Position numbers and translations under genes: made by a program. The notes beneath the pieces were generated by a model. The model was given only the letters and a program-made list of their open reading frames with translations, was not told the DNA's origin and did no database searches. Positions 1 through 9,407 of a DNA stretch of 64,000 nucleotides are shown here, in pieces (position 1 is the first letter of the stretch; the number at the start of each line of letters is the position of its first letter). Source of the DNA: Hyphomicrobiales bacterium (GTDB taxonomy: Bacteria > Pseudomonadota > Alphaproteobacteria > Rhizobiales > Rhizobiaceae); NCBI GenBank assembly GCA_900465675.1, contig UBJR01000007.1, positions 124,001 to 188,000 of the forward strand, given 5' to 3'.

Positions 1-1
1 T

Positions 2-466
2 TTGGCGATCCGCATCGGCGAACTCGACGACACGCGTCTCCTGTCGCGGCGTTTGTCGCCGCATCGACTGTGCTGCTACGCATCGCCGGAATATCTGGCT
101 GAACATGGTACTCCGGGGCATCCGGACGAATTGGTGGAGCATGAGACTGTCAATCTGCGGTACAAAAGCACGGGCCAGCTTTTTCGATGGGCGTTCCGGG
201 TTGGAGAACGCGAGGTCGAAATCGTTCCGTCATCGGGTATCATCGTCGATGCAAGCGAAGGTGTGATCTCCGCAGTCGCCGCCGGCGCGGGGATTGGAAT
301 GGCCGCAAGTTTTGCCGCGACTTCCTGGGTCAAGCGCGCGCAGTTGACGCCGATCCTTTCGGAATTTGCGGTGGAGAGAAACAACATCACTGCAGTCTGG
401 CCCCAAAGCCGACGAACCAACCCGGCTGTTCGTGCCTTTATTGAGATGTTGATCGACGCGGCCTAG
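2..466 (+). CDS. LysR-family transcriptional regulator, C-terminal part (5' end outside window)
   Basis: Only the substrate-binding half of a LysR regulator is present; the N-terminal helix-turn-helix lies upstream of the window. The reading frame is already open at base 2 and ends at TAG. Visible family features are the RIGELDD strand, the [16 protein letters not shown] segment with the usual 'L..H..I/V.LR' continuation, a small-residue-rich [14 protein letters not shown] helix and a final [12 protein letters not shown] helix. These fit the periplasmic-binding-protein-like effector domain of regulators that act on a neighbouring or divergent oxidoreductase gene. The target gene is not in view, so the effector cannot be guessed. 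The family call is secure; nothing suggests a frameshift in the visible part. Confidence 0.9.
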   Translation: MAIRIGELDDTRLLSRRLSPHRLCCYASPEYLAEHGTPGHPDELVEHETVNLRYKSTGQLFRWAFRVGEREVEIVPSSGIIVDASEGVISAVAAGAGIGMAASFAATSWVKRAQLTPILSEFAVERNNITAVWPQSRRTNPAVRAFIEMLIDAA

Positions 467-638
467 CTCAAGTACCGATCTGTGCGGCACGTGGTGCGGC
501 GCTGAGTGGAGACAACGAGAGGCCACATAGTCGGGCCTTCCGTCGATGATTAGATAACGACGGTTGCAGGAAACCTCCGAGAACCGTCATGCGGCAGCAG
601 CTTTTCGACCGAAAAAAGGACTGAGTAGCCCCCAGATT

Positions 639-879
639 TGTAGACACCTTTCTACCTCGTTTCGAGGCAAGAAGATCATCATGAGCAAATCGAATTTCAG
701 CCAAGAGGTTAGCGTAACGCGGTGCGTCAGATGACGGAGCGAGGCTATCCGGTTGCGGAAGTTGCACTGGGGCTCGGCGTCAGTCAGAATCGCTTTAAAA
801 GTGGGAGAAGTTTGCTGCGTCGAGCTGTCGCCCGTCGAGTTCGAGAAGCAGAAGAAAATCTAACCTGAGAGTGTCTACG
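639..879. mobile_element. Decayed IS3-type insertion sequence remnant bounded by TGTAGACAC-type ends
   Basis: The left edge reads TGTAGACACC (from 639). The right edge reads GTGTCTACG (871-879), the inverse complement apart from the last base, so the segment looks like the two terminal inverted repeats of one element with most of the interior deleted. Between them is a broken orfA (see the pseudogene at 681). IS3-family elements normally begin TG and end CA and run well over 1 kb; this one is about 240 bp and cannot encode a transposase. No target-site duplication was confidently seen. The assignment rests on the ends plus the orfA-like peptide. Confidence 0.5.
681..815 (+). pseudogene. IS3-family transposase OrfA fragment, frameshifted
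   Basis: Starting at ATG 681 the peptide MSKSNFSQE matches the typical start of IS3-family OrfA proteins. It stops soon after, but a second frame from 719 continues with AVRQMTERGYPVAEVALGLG, the helix-turn-helix core of the same family. The two halves therefore belong to one gene split by a frameshift, and the downstream part (leucine zipper and OrfB) is missing. It is non-functional. The recognition is from memory of the family's N-terminus. Confidence 0.55.
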
Positions 880-1340
880 AAACTCGCATATTTATGTCAT
901 CAACCCGGTCCGGTTACGCGCCCGGGTCGGGCCGACTGCAAATTTGGAATTGCTGCTACGGTAACTGAACTAGCCGCTGGCCGTCATTTTGCGCTTAGCC
1001 TAAGCAATCCCACTGGCCGCTGGAATGAACGTTACGGAGGGAGCGGCAGATTATTGATAACCAAAAAGCGGCCAATGCCGGGATTCCCCAGCTTTAAAAG
1101 AAAAGGGAAAAGCTCGGTGCGGCGAGTCTGGTGCCGCGGATATGACTGGTCGGGAGCGGCCGAAAATGCAGCGACTAGATAAAATCGATTGAAGCGGTTC
1201 AGGGGGCGACAGAAACCCGCTACTTGGCGCCTAAATGCACTGGACAACTGAGCCTAGTTTTGCTCGTTTTCCCCACCCGATCGGCTTGTCCGCGAGCCAT
1301 CGGCTAAGGAGAGAGGAGCCGGCTAGGCCGGAGTTCAAGG
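880..1340. other. Intergenic region upstream of pntA, no gene seen
   Basis: About 460 bp between the insertion-sequence remnant and pntA. Short open frames here lack ribosome-binding sites and recognisable motifs. The last part, with the purine-rich stretch AAGGAGAGAGGAG near 1307-1319 and AAGG just before the ATG at 1341, should hold the pntAB leader. No clear promoter or operator was identified. Confidence 0.4.
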
Positions 1341-2918
1341 ATGATGAAAATTGGATCTCCCAGGGAAACGAGCCCTGGCGAGTTGAGGGTAGCGTTGACC
1401 CCGGACAGCACTCGAGCGCTTCAGAAGCTAGGGTATGACTGTATGGTCGAAACGGGCGCTGGGGTCGGTGCCGGCTTTTCCGACGACGCCTATCGCGCCG
1501 CAGGTGTCGAGATCGCGCCGTCGGCGGATGCGTTGTGGTCGTCGGCCGACGTGATCGTCAAGGTGCGCCCGCCGAACGATGTCGAGGCGCGTCGGCTATC
1601 GACCGGCAAGACATTGATCTCCTTCTTTTATCCCGGCCAGAACACCGCCCTGCTCGATCAGGCGAAGGCGACCGGCGCCAACGTCATCGCGATGGACATG
1701 GTGCCGCGCATTTCGCGCGCGCAGAAGATGGACGCTCTGTCGTCCATGGCAAATATTTCCGGCTACCGCGCCGTCATAGAGGCCGGCAACAATTTCGGCC
1801 GCTTCTTTACAGGCCAGGTCACGGCCGCGGGCAAGGTTCCGCCGGCAAAGGTGCTCGTCATCGGCGCCGGCGTTGCCGGTCTTGCCGCGATCGGCACCGC
1901 CACCTCGCTCGGCGCCATCACCTATGCCTTCGACGTTCGCCCCGAAGTGGCCGAGCAAATCGAAAGCATGGGCGCCCGATTCGTCTTCCTCGATTTTAAC
2001 GAGAACCAGCAGGATGGCGCCGCCACCGGTGGCTATGCCGCACCCTCCTCGCCTGAGTTCCGCGAGAAGCAGTTGCAGAAGTTCCGCGAACTGGCGCCCG
2101 AGATTGACATCGTCATCACCACCGCGCTGATCCCCGGTCGCGACGCGCCGAAGCTGTGGCTGGCCGACATGGTCGCCGCCATGAAGCCGGGTTCGGTCAT
2201 CATCGACCTCGCGGCCGAACGCGGCGGCAACTGCGACCTCACTGTCGCCGACCAGAAGATCGTCTCCGAGAATGGCGTGACCGTCGTCGGCTATACCGAT
2301 TTCCCGAGCCGCATGGCCGCGCAGTCGTCGACGCTCTATTCGACCAACATCCGCCACATGATGACGGATCTGACGCCGGCCAAGGATGGCAAGCTCGTCC
2401 ACAACATGGAAGACGACGTCATCCGCGGCGCAACCATCGCCTTCGAGGGTGCGGTGACCTATCCCCCGCCGCCGCCGAAGATCCAGGCGATTGCCGCCCA
2501 GAAGCTAAAGGAAAAGGCCAAGGAGCCGACGGCTGAGGAGAAGCGCGCACGCGAGACAGCCGCCTTCAAGGCGCAGACCAAGAGCCAGGGCTTCCTGCTT
2601 CTGATCGGCACCGCGCTGCTGCTTCTGGTCGGCGCTTACGCCCCGGCAAGCTTCATGAACCATTTCGTGGTCTTCATGCTCGCCTGCTTCATCGGCTTTC
2701 AGGTGATCTGGAACGTCTCGCACTCGCTCCATACGCCGTTGATGGCGGTGACAAACGCGATCTCGGGCATCGTCATTCTCGGCGCGCTGCTGCAGATCGG
2801 CTCCGGCAACTGGCTCGTCGTCATTCTGGCCGCGCTGTCGGTTCTGGTCGCGACGATCAATATCGTCGGCGGCTTTCTTGTCACGCGGCGCATGCTCGCC
2901 ATGTTCCAGAAGTCCTGA
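1341..2918 (+). CDS. pntA: NAD(P) transhydrogenase subunit alpha, unsplit form
   Basis: Alpha subunit of the inner-membrane proton-translocating transhydrogenase, which uses the proton gradient to transfer hydride from NADH to NADP+ and so supplies NADPH. The 525 residues contain the soluble NAD-binding domain I, with the alanine-dehydrogenase-like start ([18 protein letters not shown]) and the dinucleotide motif GAGVAGLAA near residue 173. A charged linker rich in K and E follows at about 380-405, then about four membrane helices to the C terminus. The length matches the single-chain PntA of E. coli rather than the split PntAA/PntAB pair common in alphaproteobacteria. pntB follows after 30 bp and is surely cotranscribed. 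The start is the first ATG of an ATGATG pair behind AAGG. Confidence 0.95.
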   Translation: MMKIGSPRETSPGELRVALTPDSTRALQKLGYDCMVETGAGVGAGFSDDAYRAAGVEIAPSADALWSSADVIVKVRPPNDVEARRLSTGKTLISFFYPGQNTALLDQAKATGANVIAMDMVPRISRAQKMDALSSMANISGYRAVIEAGNNFGRFFTGQVTAAGKVPPAKVLVIGAGVAGLAAIGTATSLGAITYAFDVRPEVAEQIESMGARFVFLDFNENQQDGAATGGYAAPSSPEFREKQLQKFRELAPEIDIVITTALIPGRDAPKLWLADMVAAMKPGSVIIDLAAERGGNCDLTVADQKIVSENGVTVVGYTDFPSRMAAQSSTLYSTNIRHMMTDLTPAKDGKLVHNMEDDVIRGATIAFEGAVTYPPPPPKIQAIAAQKLKEKAKEPTAEEKRARETAAFKAQTKSQGFLLLIGTALLLLVGAYAPASFMNHFVVFMLACFIGFQVIWNVSHSLHTPLMAVTNAISGIVILGALLQIGSGNWLVVILAALSVLVATINIVGGFLVTRRMLAMFQKS

Positions 2919-2948
2919 TCGGGCCAGGGATATCAAGGGATTTTCAAT

Positions 2949-4382
2949 ATGACGATTGGTATCGTTTCGGCCGCCTACATCTCCGCGGCTGTGCTTTTCA
3001 TACTCTCGCTGGGCGGTCTCTCCGGTCAGGAAAGCGCCAAGCGAGCCGCCTGGTACGGCATTGTCGGCATGGCGCTCGCCATTGTCGCGACCATCTTTGG
3101 CCCCGGCGTGGCTAACTGGATCATCATTCTGCCGATGATCCTGGCCGGCTCGATCGCCGGCTACTACGTGGCAAACCGTGTGCAGATGACGGAGATGCCG
3201 CAGCTGGTGGCCGCGCTCCACTCCTTCGTCGGTCTCGCAGCCGTCTTTATCGGCTTCAATGCCCATGTCGAGGCATGGCGCATTGCCGGCATGGACGAGG
3301 CGGCGCGCGCAGCGCTTGACGGCTTCGCCGGCATTCTCGCCCACAAGACCCCGATCGAGCTTTCCATCATGAAGGTCGAGGTGTTTCTCGGCGTCTTCAT
3401 TGGCGCCATCACCTTCACCGGCTCGATCGTCGCCTTCGGCAAGCTCGCCGGCAAGATCGACGGCAAGGCGAAGAAGCTGCCAGGAGGGCATTTCCTGAAT
3501 GCAGCTGGTGCTATTCTGTCGCTGATCCTGCTCCTCATGTATGTGAACGGCGCTGGCGTCTGGACACTGATCCTGATGACGTTACTCGCCTTCTTCATCG
3601 GCTACCACCTGATCATGGGCATCGGCGGCGCCGACATGCCGGTCGTGGTGTCGATGCTGAACAGCTATTCCGGCTGGGCGGCGGCCGCCATCGGCTTCAC
3701 GCTCGGCAACGATCTCCTGATCGTCACCGGCGCGCTGGTCGGCTCCTCGGGCGCGATCTTATCCAACATCATGTGCAAGGCAATGAACCGCTCCTTTGTG
3801 TCCGTCATCCTCGGCGGCTTCGGCGGCAACTTGGGTCCAGCGATGGAAATCGAAGGCGAGCAGATCGCCATCGACGCCGACGGCGTGGCGTCCGCGCTCA
3901 ACGATGCCGACAGCGTCGTCATCGTACCCGGCTACGGCATGGCGGTGGCACAAGCGCAGCAGGCCGTTTCCGAGTTGACGCGCAAGCTGCGCGCCGCCGG
4001 CAAGACCGTCCGCTTCGCGATCCATCCGGTCGCCGGCCGCCTGCCTGGTCATATGAACGTGCTGCTTGCCGAGGCGAAAGTGCCCTACGACATCGTGCTT
4101 GAGATGGACGAGATCAACGACGATTTCCCCGAGACCGATGTCGTCATCGTCATCGGATCGAACGACATCGTCAACCCGGCAGCTCAGGACGATCCGAACT
4201 CGCCGATCGCAGGCATGCCGGTGCTCGAAGTCTGGAAGGCCAAGCAGGTGTTCGTGTCCAAGCGTGGCCAGGGTACCGGCTATTCCGGCATCGAGAACCC
4301 GCTGTTCTTCAAGGAAAACACGCGGATGTTCTATGGCGACGCGAAGAGATCGGTGTCCGATTTGCTTAATAGGGTAAACTGA
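2949..4382 (+). CDS. pntB: NAD(P) transhydrogenase subunit beta
   Basis: Beta subunit of the transhydrogenase, carrying most of the proton channel (domain II) and the NADP(H)-binding domain III. The first 265 or so residues are a run of hydrophobic helices. After a linker, the C-terminal domain has the hallmark [11 protein letters not shown] loop near residue 327 and the later [14 protein letters not shown] and [17 protein letters not shown] segments that contact NADP. The length of 477 residues is slightly above the E. coli protein. The ATG at 2949 follows AAGGGA at a normal distance, 30 bp after pntA. Nothing is unusual. Confidence 0.96.
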   Translation: MTIGIVSAAYISAAVLFILSLGGLSGQESAKRAAWYGIVGMALAIVATIFGPGVANWIIILPMILAGSIAGYYVANRVQMTEMPQLVAALHSFVGLAAVFIGFNAHVEAWRIAGMDEAARAALDGFAGILAHKTPIELSIMKVEVFLGVFIGAITFTGSIVAFGKLAGKIDGKAKKLPGGHFLNAAGAILSLILLLMYVNGAGVWTLILMTLLAFFIGYHLIMGIGGADMPVVVSMLNSYSGWAAAAIGFTLGNDLLIVTGALVGSSGAILSNIMCKAMNRSFVSVILGGFGGNLGPAMEIEGEQIAIDADGVASALNDADSVVIVPGYGMAVAQAQQAVSELTRKLRAAGKTVRFAIHPVAGRLPGHMNVLLAEAKVPYDIVLEMDEINDDFPETDVVIVIGSNDIVNPAAQDDPNSPIAGMPVLEVWKAKQVFVSKRGQGTGYSGIENPLFFKENTRMFYGDAKRSVSDLLNRVN

Positions 4383-5097
4383 TCGGAGACCATGCCGGGA
4401 ACATCGAAGTGACCGCTCTCCCTTTAAACAGCATGCAATCTAACAAAAGCTGCCTTACCTAACCTGCCATGTCGCTTGGGAGTGTGTCCTGACATGGGCC
4501 CGCTCAGATACACGTTCTGTATTTCGGTCGGAGCAGGGCGCCATTCCGCTGACCATCTTACAAGAGCGACCGCTGCGTGTTTGAAGATGCTAGGGACGAA
4601 TGATTTTGACCGGGTGCAGAATACTTGAAAAGCGCTGCAGCGCGCCCGTGGTTAGACACTGCTGCGTAGCTCTCTACCGTTTTCGCAGCAAGATGTTGTG
4701 ACAGTGCGTTCGGCGGGCATTCGTTTTCATGAGCCGCATTAGCAGACAATAGGCTGCCTTGGTATTGCCGCCTGCCGGGAAGATTTGTCGAGTATGCAGG
4801 TATTCCGATTTACGGCGATCGGGGCCGATATTTGAGACGCGTCACTAACGCATCTCTACCGCATGACATAGCAGAATGGCGGAAAAGCAGACAAACCTGT
4901 ATGCGATGCCAGATAGACGAAGAACGCACCACGACACTCTATAGTTGGATAGTGACAGTAAGTTTCGCGCGAACTTAACGTTAAACGGCCGTTAATCCCC
5001 ATATGCGAATATTAGCACATGCGGGAGAGTGTTGTTCGATAGCGAACCGTCGATCGCCCCATGTTTAACTTGAAGCTGACTGCTCGGAAGGAGTGCG
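4383..5097. other. Intergenic region between pntB and chemoreceptor gene, with palindromes near 4975-4995
   Basis: About 715 bp with no convincing gene; the short open frames on both strands lack start signals and motifs. Two adjoining palindromes, TTAACGTTAA (4975-4984) and AACGGCCGTT (4984-4993), lie roughly 105-120 bp before the chemoreceptor start, in the expected promoter region. They could be a regulator site, but no family is assigned. A good ribosome-binding site (AAGGAG, near 5087-5092) precedes the ATG at 5098. Confidence 0.4.
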
Positions 5098-6879
5098 ATG
5101 TTCGGAATGATCGGCGGCAATACAAAGGCTCAACTTGCGGCCCTTGCTCATATCAGAGCAAATGTCATGATCGCCGACAGCAAGCTGAACATCACATACA
5201 TGAACGATGCTGTTCGCCAACTGCTGACCTCAGCCGAACAGGACCTCAAGAAAGAACTGCCGCGATTTGCAGTCGACAAACTGATCGGCAGCAATATCGA
5301 CATCTTCCACAAGAACCCGTCGCACCAGCGAAACATGCTCGCACACCTGACGAAGCCGCACAGCGCGACGATCCGGGTAGGCAGTCATAGTTTCGACCTG
5401 CACGTCACCCCAATCATGGAAGGCGGGAAGCCCAAGGCATTCGTGGTGGAATGGGCTGACGCAAAAGAGCGGCTCCTCAATCTCGACTACCAGAACCAGA
5501 TGGCTGCGATCAGCCGGGTCCAGGCCGTTATCGAGTTCACGCTGGATGGCGAGATTGTCACGGCTAACGAGAACTTCTGCAAAACGATGGGTTACTCGCT
5601 CGACGAAATCCGCGGCAAGCATCACAGCATGTTCGTCGAGCCGGCCTACAAGACCAGTTCCGAATATGTCCAGTTCTGGGATGAGCTCAAAGCAGGCAGA
5701 TTCCAGGCGCAGGAGTTCACGCGCGTCGGCAAGAACGGCAAGAAGGTCGTCTTGAACGCGTCCTATAACCCGATCCTCGACGAACATGGAAAAGTCGCCA
5801 AGGTCGTTAAATACGCAACCGACGTCACGGACCGGGTATTCGCGGTCACCGAGATCGGGGCATCGCTCAACAAGCTCGCCGATGGCAGGCTCGATTTCCG
5901 CCTGGACCAGCCATTCGCAACCGACTTCGAAAGCCTCAGGAGCAATTTCAACGAGGCGATCGACAAGCTTGGTACGGCGCTCGGTTCGGTGGCAGATACG
6001 ACAGCCAGGATCGATTCCGGCACGCGCGAGATCGCCGCCGGTGCAAATGATTTGTCGAAGCGGACGGAGCAACAGGCGGCTTCGCTCGAGGAAACGGCAG
6101 CAGCCCTCGATCAGATTACCGCCAACGTCGGTAGCTCGACGAAGCGAACCGAGGAAGCACGCGGCGTGGCGAGCCAGGCCAATCATTCGGCGACAAAGTC
6201 CGCGGAAGTGGTTTCGCATGCCGAAGAGGCGATGCGAAAGATCGAGGAGAGCTCGCAGCAGATCTCCAACATTATCGGCGTGATCGATGAAATTGCTTTC
6301 CAGACCAACCTGCTGGCGTTGAATGCCGGTGTGGAAGCCGCCCGTGCCGGTGAAGCCGGTAAAGGGTTTGCGGTTGTCGCCCAAGAGGTGAGGGAGCTCG
6401 CGCAGCGCTCGGCACAGGCTGCCAAGGAGATCAAGGGTCTCATCCAGAACTCTACATCCGAGGTCGAAAGCGGCGTGAAGCTGGTGCGTGATGCCGGCGA
6501 GGCGCTGAAGACTATCGGTGGCTTCATCATCGAGATCAACGCTCATATGGAGGCGATCGCCACCTCTGCCAAGGAGCAATCCACAGGTCTGGCTGAGGTC
6601 AACTCTGCCGTAAACTCTATGGATCAGACGACCCAGCAGAATGCCGCCATGGTCGAGCAATCGAACGCGGCGTCCAACGCCTTGGCCGAGGAAGCAGGTC
6701 GACTGCGGAGCCTGATTTCGCAGTTCAGCGTCGGCACGTCCCGGACGTCGGCGCTGCGCCAGGTGGGACGTGCGATGGCGCGTCCGTCATCTTATGCCTC
6801 GCCCACAAACGCCGCCCCCGTTCTCAAGATGGCGGCAAATGGCGGTGCCCGCCCGGCGGATAGCTGGGAAGAGTTTTGA
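5098..6879 (+). CDS. Soluble methyl-accepting chemotaxis protein with two PAS domains
   Basis: Chemoreceptor that would control CheA from inside the cell: no hydrophobic segment long enough to cross the membrane is present. Residues about 10-115 and 130-240 look like two PAS sensor domains (the second with [20 protein letters not shown] and the TDVTDR exit motif). A HAMP-like linker and a long coiled-coil signalling domain follow, with the very conserved tip [20 protein letters not shown] near residue 397. The C terminus reads ADSWEEF, similar to the xWxxF pentapeptide that tethers the methyltransferase CheR. Rhizobial receptors such as McpY have this PAS-PAS soluble layout. The ligand is unknown; PAS domains often report redox or metabolic state. 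Confidence 0.92.
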   Translation: MFGMIGGNTKAQLAALAHIRANVMIADSKLNITYMNDAVRQLLTSAEQDLKKELPRFAVDKLIGSNIDIFHKNPSHQRNMLAHLTKPHSATIRVGSHSFDLHVTPIMEGGKPKAFVVEWADAKERLLNLDYQNQMAAISRVQAVIEFTLDGEIVTANENFCKTMGYSLDEIRGKHHSMFVEPAYKTSSEYVQFWDELKAGRFQAQEFTRVGKNGKKVVLNASYNPILDEHGKVAKVVKYATDVTDRVFAVTEIGASLNKLADGRLDFRLDQPFATDFESLRSNFNEAIDKLGTALGSVADTTARIDSGTREIAAGANDLSKRTEQQAASLEETAAALDQITANVGSSTKRTEEARGVASQANHSATKSAEVVSHAEEAMRKIEESSQQISNIIGVIDEIAFQTNLLALNAGVEAARAGEAGKGFAVVAQEVRELAQRSAQAAKEIKGLIQNSTSEVESGVKLVRDAGEALKTIGGFIIEINAHMEAIATSAKEQSTGLAEVNSAVNSMDQTTQQNAAMVEQSNAASNALAEEAGRLRSLISQFSVGTSRTSALRQVGRAMARPSSYASPTNAAPVLKMAANGGARPADSWEEF

Positions 6880-6928
6880 TCGGGAACCGGGACCTTAGAG
6901 GAATTTCCTTCGCCTATAAAAAGTGTTT

Positions 6929-6955
6929 AGGGGTCGAGCCGAATGGCCGACCCCT
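6929..6955 (+). terminator. Hairpin after the chemoreceptor gene
   Basis: AGGGGTCG (6929-6936) pairs with CGACCCCT (6948-6955); inside, GCC pairs with GGC around a GAAT loop, leaving one bulged A. It sits 50 bp after the stop codon and is followed by TATTC rather than a long T run, so it is a plausible but not textbook intrinsic terminator. The next gene is convergent, so the hairpin may serve both strands. Confidence 0.55.
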
Positions 6956-7038
6956 TATTCTGCATCAGGAAACCAGTTGTCTTATGCGGTCAAATCCGTT
7001 TGGCATAGGTTTCTTACTCCCTACCGTCGATGGTGATG

Positions 7039-7767
7039 TCAGACTTGGGCCATACCGCCATCGACAGCCAATTCTGCCCCAGTCGTAAAACTGCTCTCGT
7101 CGCTGGCGAGGAACAGGGCTGCTGCAGCGACCTCTTCAGGCCGGCCCATGCGTCCAAGCGGGATCATGCTGGACAGCACATCTCTAACCTCCTGCGAGGC
7201 GCTTGCCATCATTGCCGTGTCGGTTGGACCGGGGCTGACAACGTTGACGCGAATGCCTGTCGAAGCAAGTTCGTTGGCCCATGTGCGTGCGAACGAACGG
7301 ACAGCAGCCTTTGTTGCGCCGTAGACGCCGTATCCTTTGGTGCCGATATCACCCGCGATGGAGCCTATAAGCACGATCGATCCGCCGGCCTGCATCATGT
7401 CGGTAACACCCTGTGCCGCGAACACAAGCGACCGGACGTTCAGGCCGAAGGTCCGATCGAAGTGATCCTCGGAAATGTCTCGAAGGGGTGCGTATTCCGA
7501 TAGCCCGGCATTGATAACAAGCACGTCGATGCGGCCTTGTTCCGATCGAATGTGCTCTAGCACCCGCTGAAGATCGGCCTTGTCGCTGGCGTCCGCTTGA
7601 ATGACCCGGATGCCGCCCGAGCTCTCTGCTCCTGCTGTGGTCTCTCCACCCTTGCGGCTGGTCGCGTAGACCCGAGCGCCTTCGTTGGCAAATCTCTGGG
7701 ACACGGCGCCGCCAATGCCACCGACGCCGCCGATCACGAGGGCAACCTTGTTTGCTAATCTACTCAT
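7039..7767 (-). CDS. SDR-family NAD(P)-dependent oxidoreductase
   Basis: A 242-residue short-chain dehydrogenase/reductase. The cofactor loop IGGVGGIGG lies at about residues 10-18, the NAG segment (VLVINAGLS) follows, then the catalytic serine strand (IVLIGSIAG) and the YxxxK pair in GVYGATKAA, and finally the PGPTDTAM loop. It ends with the usual C-terminal GAELAVDGGMAQV. The start is the ATG at 7767, preceded by GGAG; a further in-frame extension upstream has no ribosome-binding site. It is divergent from an HxlR regulator and their shared 95-bp gap contains the block at 7796-7843, so it is probably that regulator's target. The substrate is unknown. Confidence 0.92.
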   Translation of the reverse strand: MSRLANKVALVIGGVGGIGGAVSQRFANEGARVYATSRKGGETTAGAESSGGIRVIQADASDKADLQRVLEHIRSEQGRIDVLVINAGLSEYAPLRDISEDHFDRTFGLNVRSLVFAAQGVTDMMQAGGSIVLIGSIAGDIGTKGYGVYGATKAAVRSFARTWANELASTGIRVNVVSPGPTDTAMMASASQEVRDVLSSMIPLGRMGRPEEVAAAALFLASDESSFTTGAELAVDGGMAQV

Positions 7768-7795
7768 GTGAACTCCATCATGCTGATGAAGATGT

Positions 7796-7843
7796 GATAT
7801 ACGCTCTATACCTACGGTCAATTACGCACTATGAGTAAAGCAG
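7796..7843. promoter_or_regulatory. Shared promoter/operator block, copy 1 (between SDR and HxlR genes)
   Basis: This 48-bp stretch aligns without gaps to 10764-10811, with 40 identical positions counted by eye, including the exact 19-mer CTACGGTCAATTACGCACT (7812-7830) and AGTAAAGCAG at the end. Read towards the SDR gene it holds TTGACC as a possible -35 box, and 16 bp later TATCAC as a possible -10. The half nearer the HxlR gene would then be the regulator's site. The role is inferred from position and from the second copy. Confidence 0.6.
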
Positions 7844-7861
7844 ATATCGAGGAGTATACCC

Positions 7862-8284
7862 ATGTCCTTAAGTGATGACGTTCTGCTCACCAATGCCGGC
7901 TTGTCTCGCCGGCCCAAGCCCGTCTCTACGGAGGCCTTGCTGGACGTCGAAAAGGCACGACCGGTGCTTGAGCAGATCGCCAACAAATGGTCGGTCCTGA
8001 TCCTGACAGTCCTGTGTAGCAGGCCGTCACGATTCAACGAGATCATGCGTCGCCTTGACGGGATCACGCACAAGGCGCTTTCCGAAGCATTGAAGCGCCT
8101 GGAACGCAATGGTCTCATTCACCGTGAGGTACTGACCACAACCACGCCGGTTGGCGTCGAGTACACAATCACCTCGCTCGGGCGCTCCCTCCAGCAGCCG
8201 TTTGAGGCGCTTTACGCCTGGTCGATGACCTACGGCCCAGAGCTGGAGCGGGCCCAAGAAGAATACGATCGCCAGCGAGATTAG
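7862..8284 (+). CDS. HxlR-family winged-helix transcriptional regulator
   Basis: A 140-residue MarR-like repressor or activator of the HxlR type. The core runs from about residue 35 to 115 (IANKWSVLILTVLCSRPSRF, then the recognition helix ITHKALSEALKRLERNGLI and the wing VEYTITSLGRSL). The family generally responds to electrophiles or small aldehydes through a cysteine; the candidate here is the cysteine in TVLCSRPS. It is divergent from an SDR gene, and the same promoter block also precedes the lipase/reductase operon, so it probably governs all of these. The ATG at 7862 follows GAGGAG. It converges with the reductase gene at 8308, 23 bp away. Confidence 0.9.
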   Translation: MSLSDDVLLTNAGLSRRPKPVSTEALLDVEKARPVLEQIANKWSVLILTVLCSRPSRFNEIMRRLDGITHKALSEALKRLERNGLIHREVLTTTTPVGVEYTITSLGRSLQQPFEALYAWSMTYGPELERAQEEYDRQRD

Positions 8285-8307
8285 CTCGTTGGCGATCGTG
8301 CTGCGTT

Positions 8308-9336
8308 CTACCCTTCGCCCGACACCCGAACGACAAGCTTGCCGAAATTACGCCCCTGAAGAAGACCTATGAATGCGGCCGGTGCAAGTTCAAGGCCGTC
8401 AACAATGTCCTCCCGGTACTTCAACCTGCCGTCGGCAATCCAATCTGCCGCCTCTTTCAGAAACGTCGGTTGCTGGTCAATGAACTCGACGTTCATGAAG
8501 CCCCGAACCGTGATGCTCTTCTGCTGGATGACTTTCATCGACGCAGGAAGGCGGTCGACGGATGGCTCTGCCTCCGCATCGTCATTGTAGTGGGAAATCA
8601 TTCCGCACAGCGGCACACGCGCAAAATCGTTGAGAAGCGGCAGGACCTCGTCCCACACGGGGCCGCCGACATTTTCAAAATAGACATCGATCCCCTCGGG
8701 GCACGCCTCGGCAAGCCGACGCGCGAAGTCTGGAGCGCGGTGATCGATCGCGGCGTCAAACCCCAACTCGTTCTTCACGAAGGCGCACTTCTCACGGCCA
8801 CCTGCTATCCCGATCGCACGCGCTCCCCAGATCTTGGCGATCTGGCCAACGACTGAACCGACCGCACCGCTGGCTGCAGCAACCACCACAGTTTCTCCAG
8901 GCTTTGGGTGACCAATGTTGCCCAGGCCGGCATAGGCTGTGAAGCCGGGCATGCCGAGGACACCGAGTCCGGTCGAGATTGGCGCAACAGCCGGATCAAT
9001 GCGCCGCAAATCGCTGCCGTCGGAGATGGCGTGGGTCTGCCAACCGGAATAGGCAACAACGATATCGCCTTCCCTCCAATCCCGGTGACGGGACTGCATG
9101 ATCCTGGAGACCGTGGCGCCAGCCATCACGTGGCCGATCGCGATCGGATCAGCATAGGATTTGGCGCCACTCATGCGTCCCCGCATGTAGGGGTCGAGCG
9201 AAAGATAGATGGTTTCGAGCAGAACCCAACCGTCGGGCACCTCCGGCATGGCTGCGTCTTCAAGACGGAAATTGCTTGGCGTCGGAGATCCGTCTGGCCT
9301 TGATGCAAGCACGATCTGTCTAACGGTTTCTGTCAT
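8308..9336 (-). CDS. NADP-dependent oxidoreductase, CurA / zinc-independent medium-chain family
   Basis: A 342-residue medium-chain reductase of the group that includes curcumin reductase CurA, leukotriene B4 12-hydroxydehydrogenase and plant double-bond reductases, enzymes that reduce the C=C bond of enals and enones with NADPH. Visible features are the LSLDPYMRGRM motif early on, the cofactor-binding VVVAAASGAVGSVVGQIAKI (an AxxGxxG loop), and the CGMISHYND segment late. The zinc ligands of alcohol dehydrogenases are absent. The ATG at 9336 has GAGGA 8 bp upstream. It lies 71 bp downstream of the lipase gene on the same strand and is probably cotranscribed with it. Confidence 0.88.
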   Translation of the reverse strand: MTETVRQIVLASRPDGSPTPSNFRLEDAAMPEVPDGWVLLETIYLSLDPYMRGRMSGAKSYADPIAIGHVMAGATVSRIMQSRHRDWREGDIVVAYSGWQTHAISDGSDLRRIDPAVAPISTGLGVLGMPGFTAYAGLGNIGHPKPGETVVVAAASGAVGSVVGQIAKIWGARAIGIAGGREKCAFVKNELGFDAAIDHRAPDFARRLAEACPEGIDVYFENVGGPVWDEVLPLLNDFARVPLCGMISHYNDDAEAEPSVDRLPASMKVIQQKSITVRGFMNVEFIDQQPTFLKEAADWIADGRLKYREDIVDGLELAPAAFIGLLQGRNFGKLVVRVSGEG

Positions 9337-9407
9337 GGATGGAGTCCTCAAATTCTGTCGTGATGGACCGCCGCGTTTCTTTCAGGCGCGGCGGTCGCAG
9401 TTTCTCG

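Noticed and set aside
1596-2402. A 268-codon minus-strand frame in pntA
   Set aside because: Antisense shadow; the composition mirrors the alanine- and glycine-rich pntA codons.
2505-3491. A 328-codon minus-strand frame across the pntA-pntB junction
   Set aside because: It is highly charged, lacks any recognised domain and is fully explained as antisense of pntA and pntB.
5230-6660. A 476-codon open frame on the minus strand
   Set aside because: It is the antisense shadow of the chemoreceptor gene at 5098, with no motifs or ribosome-binding site.
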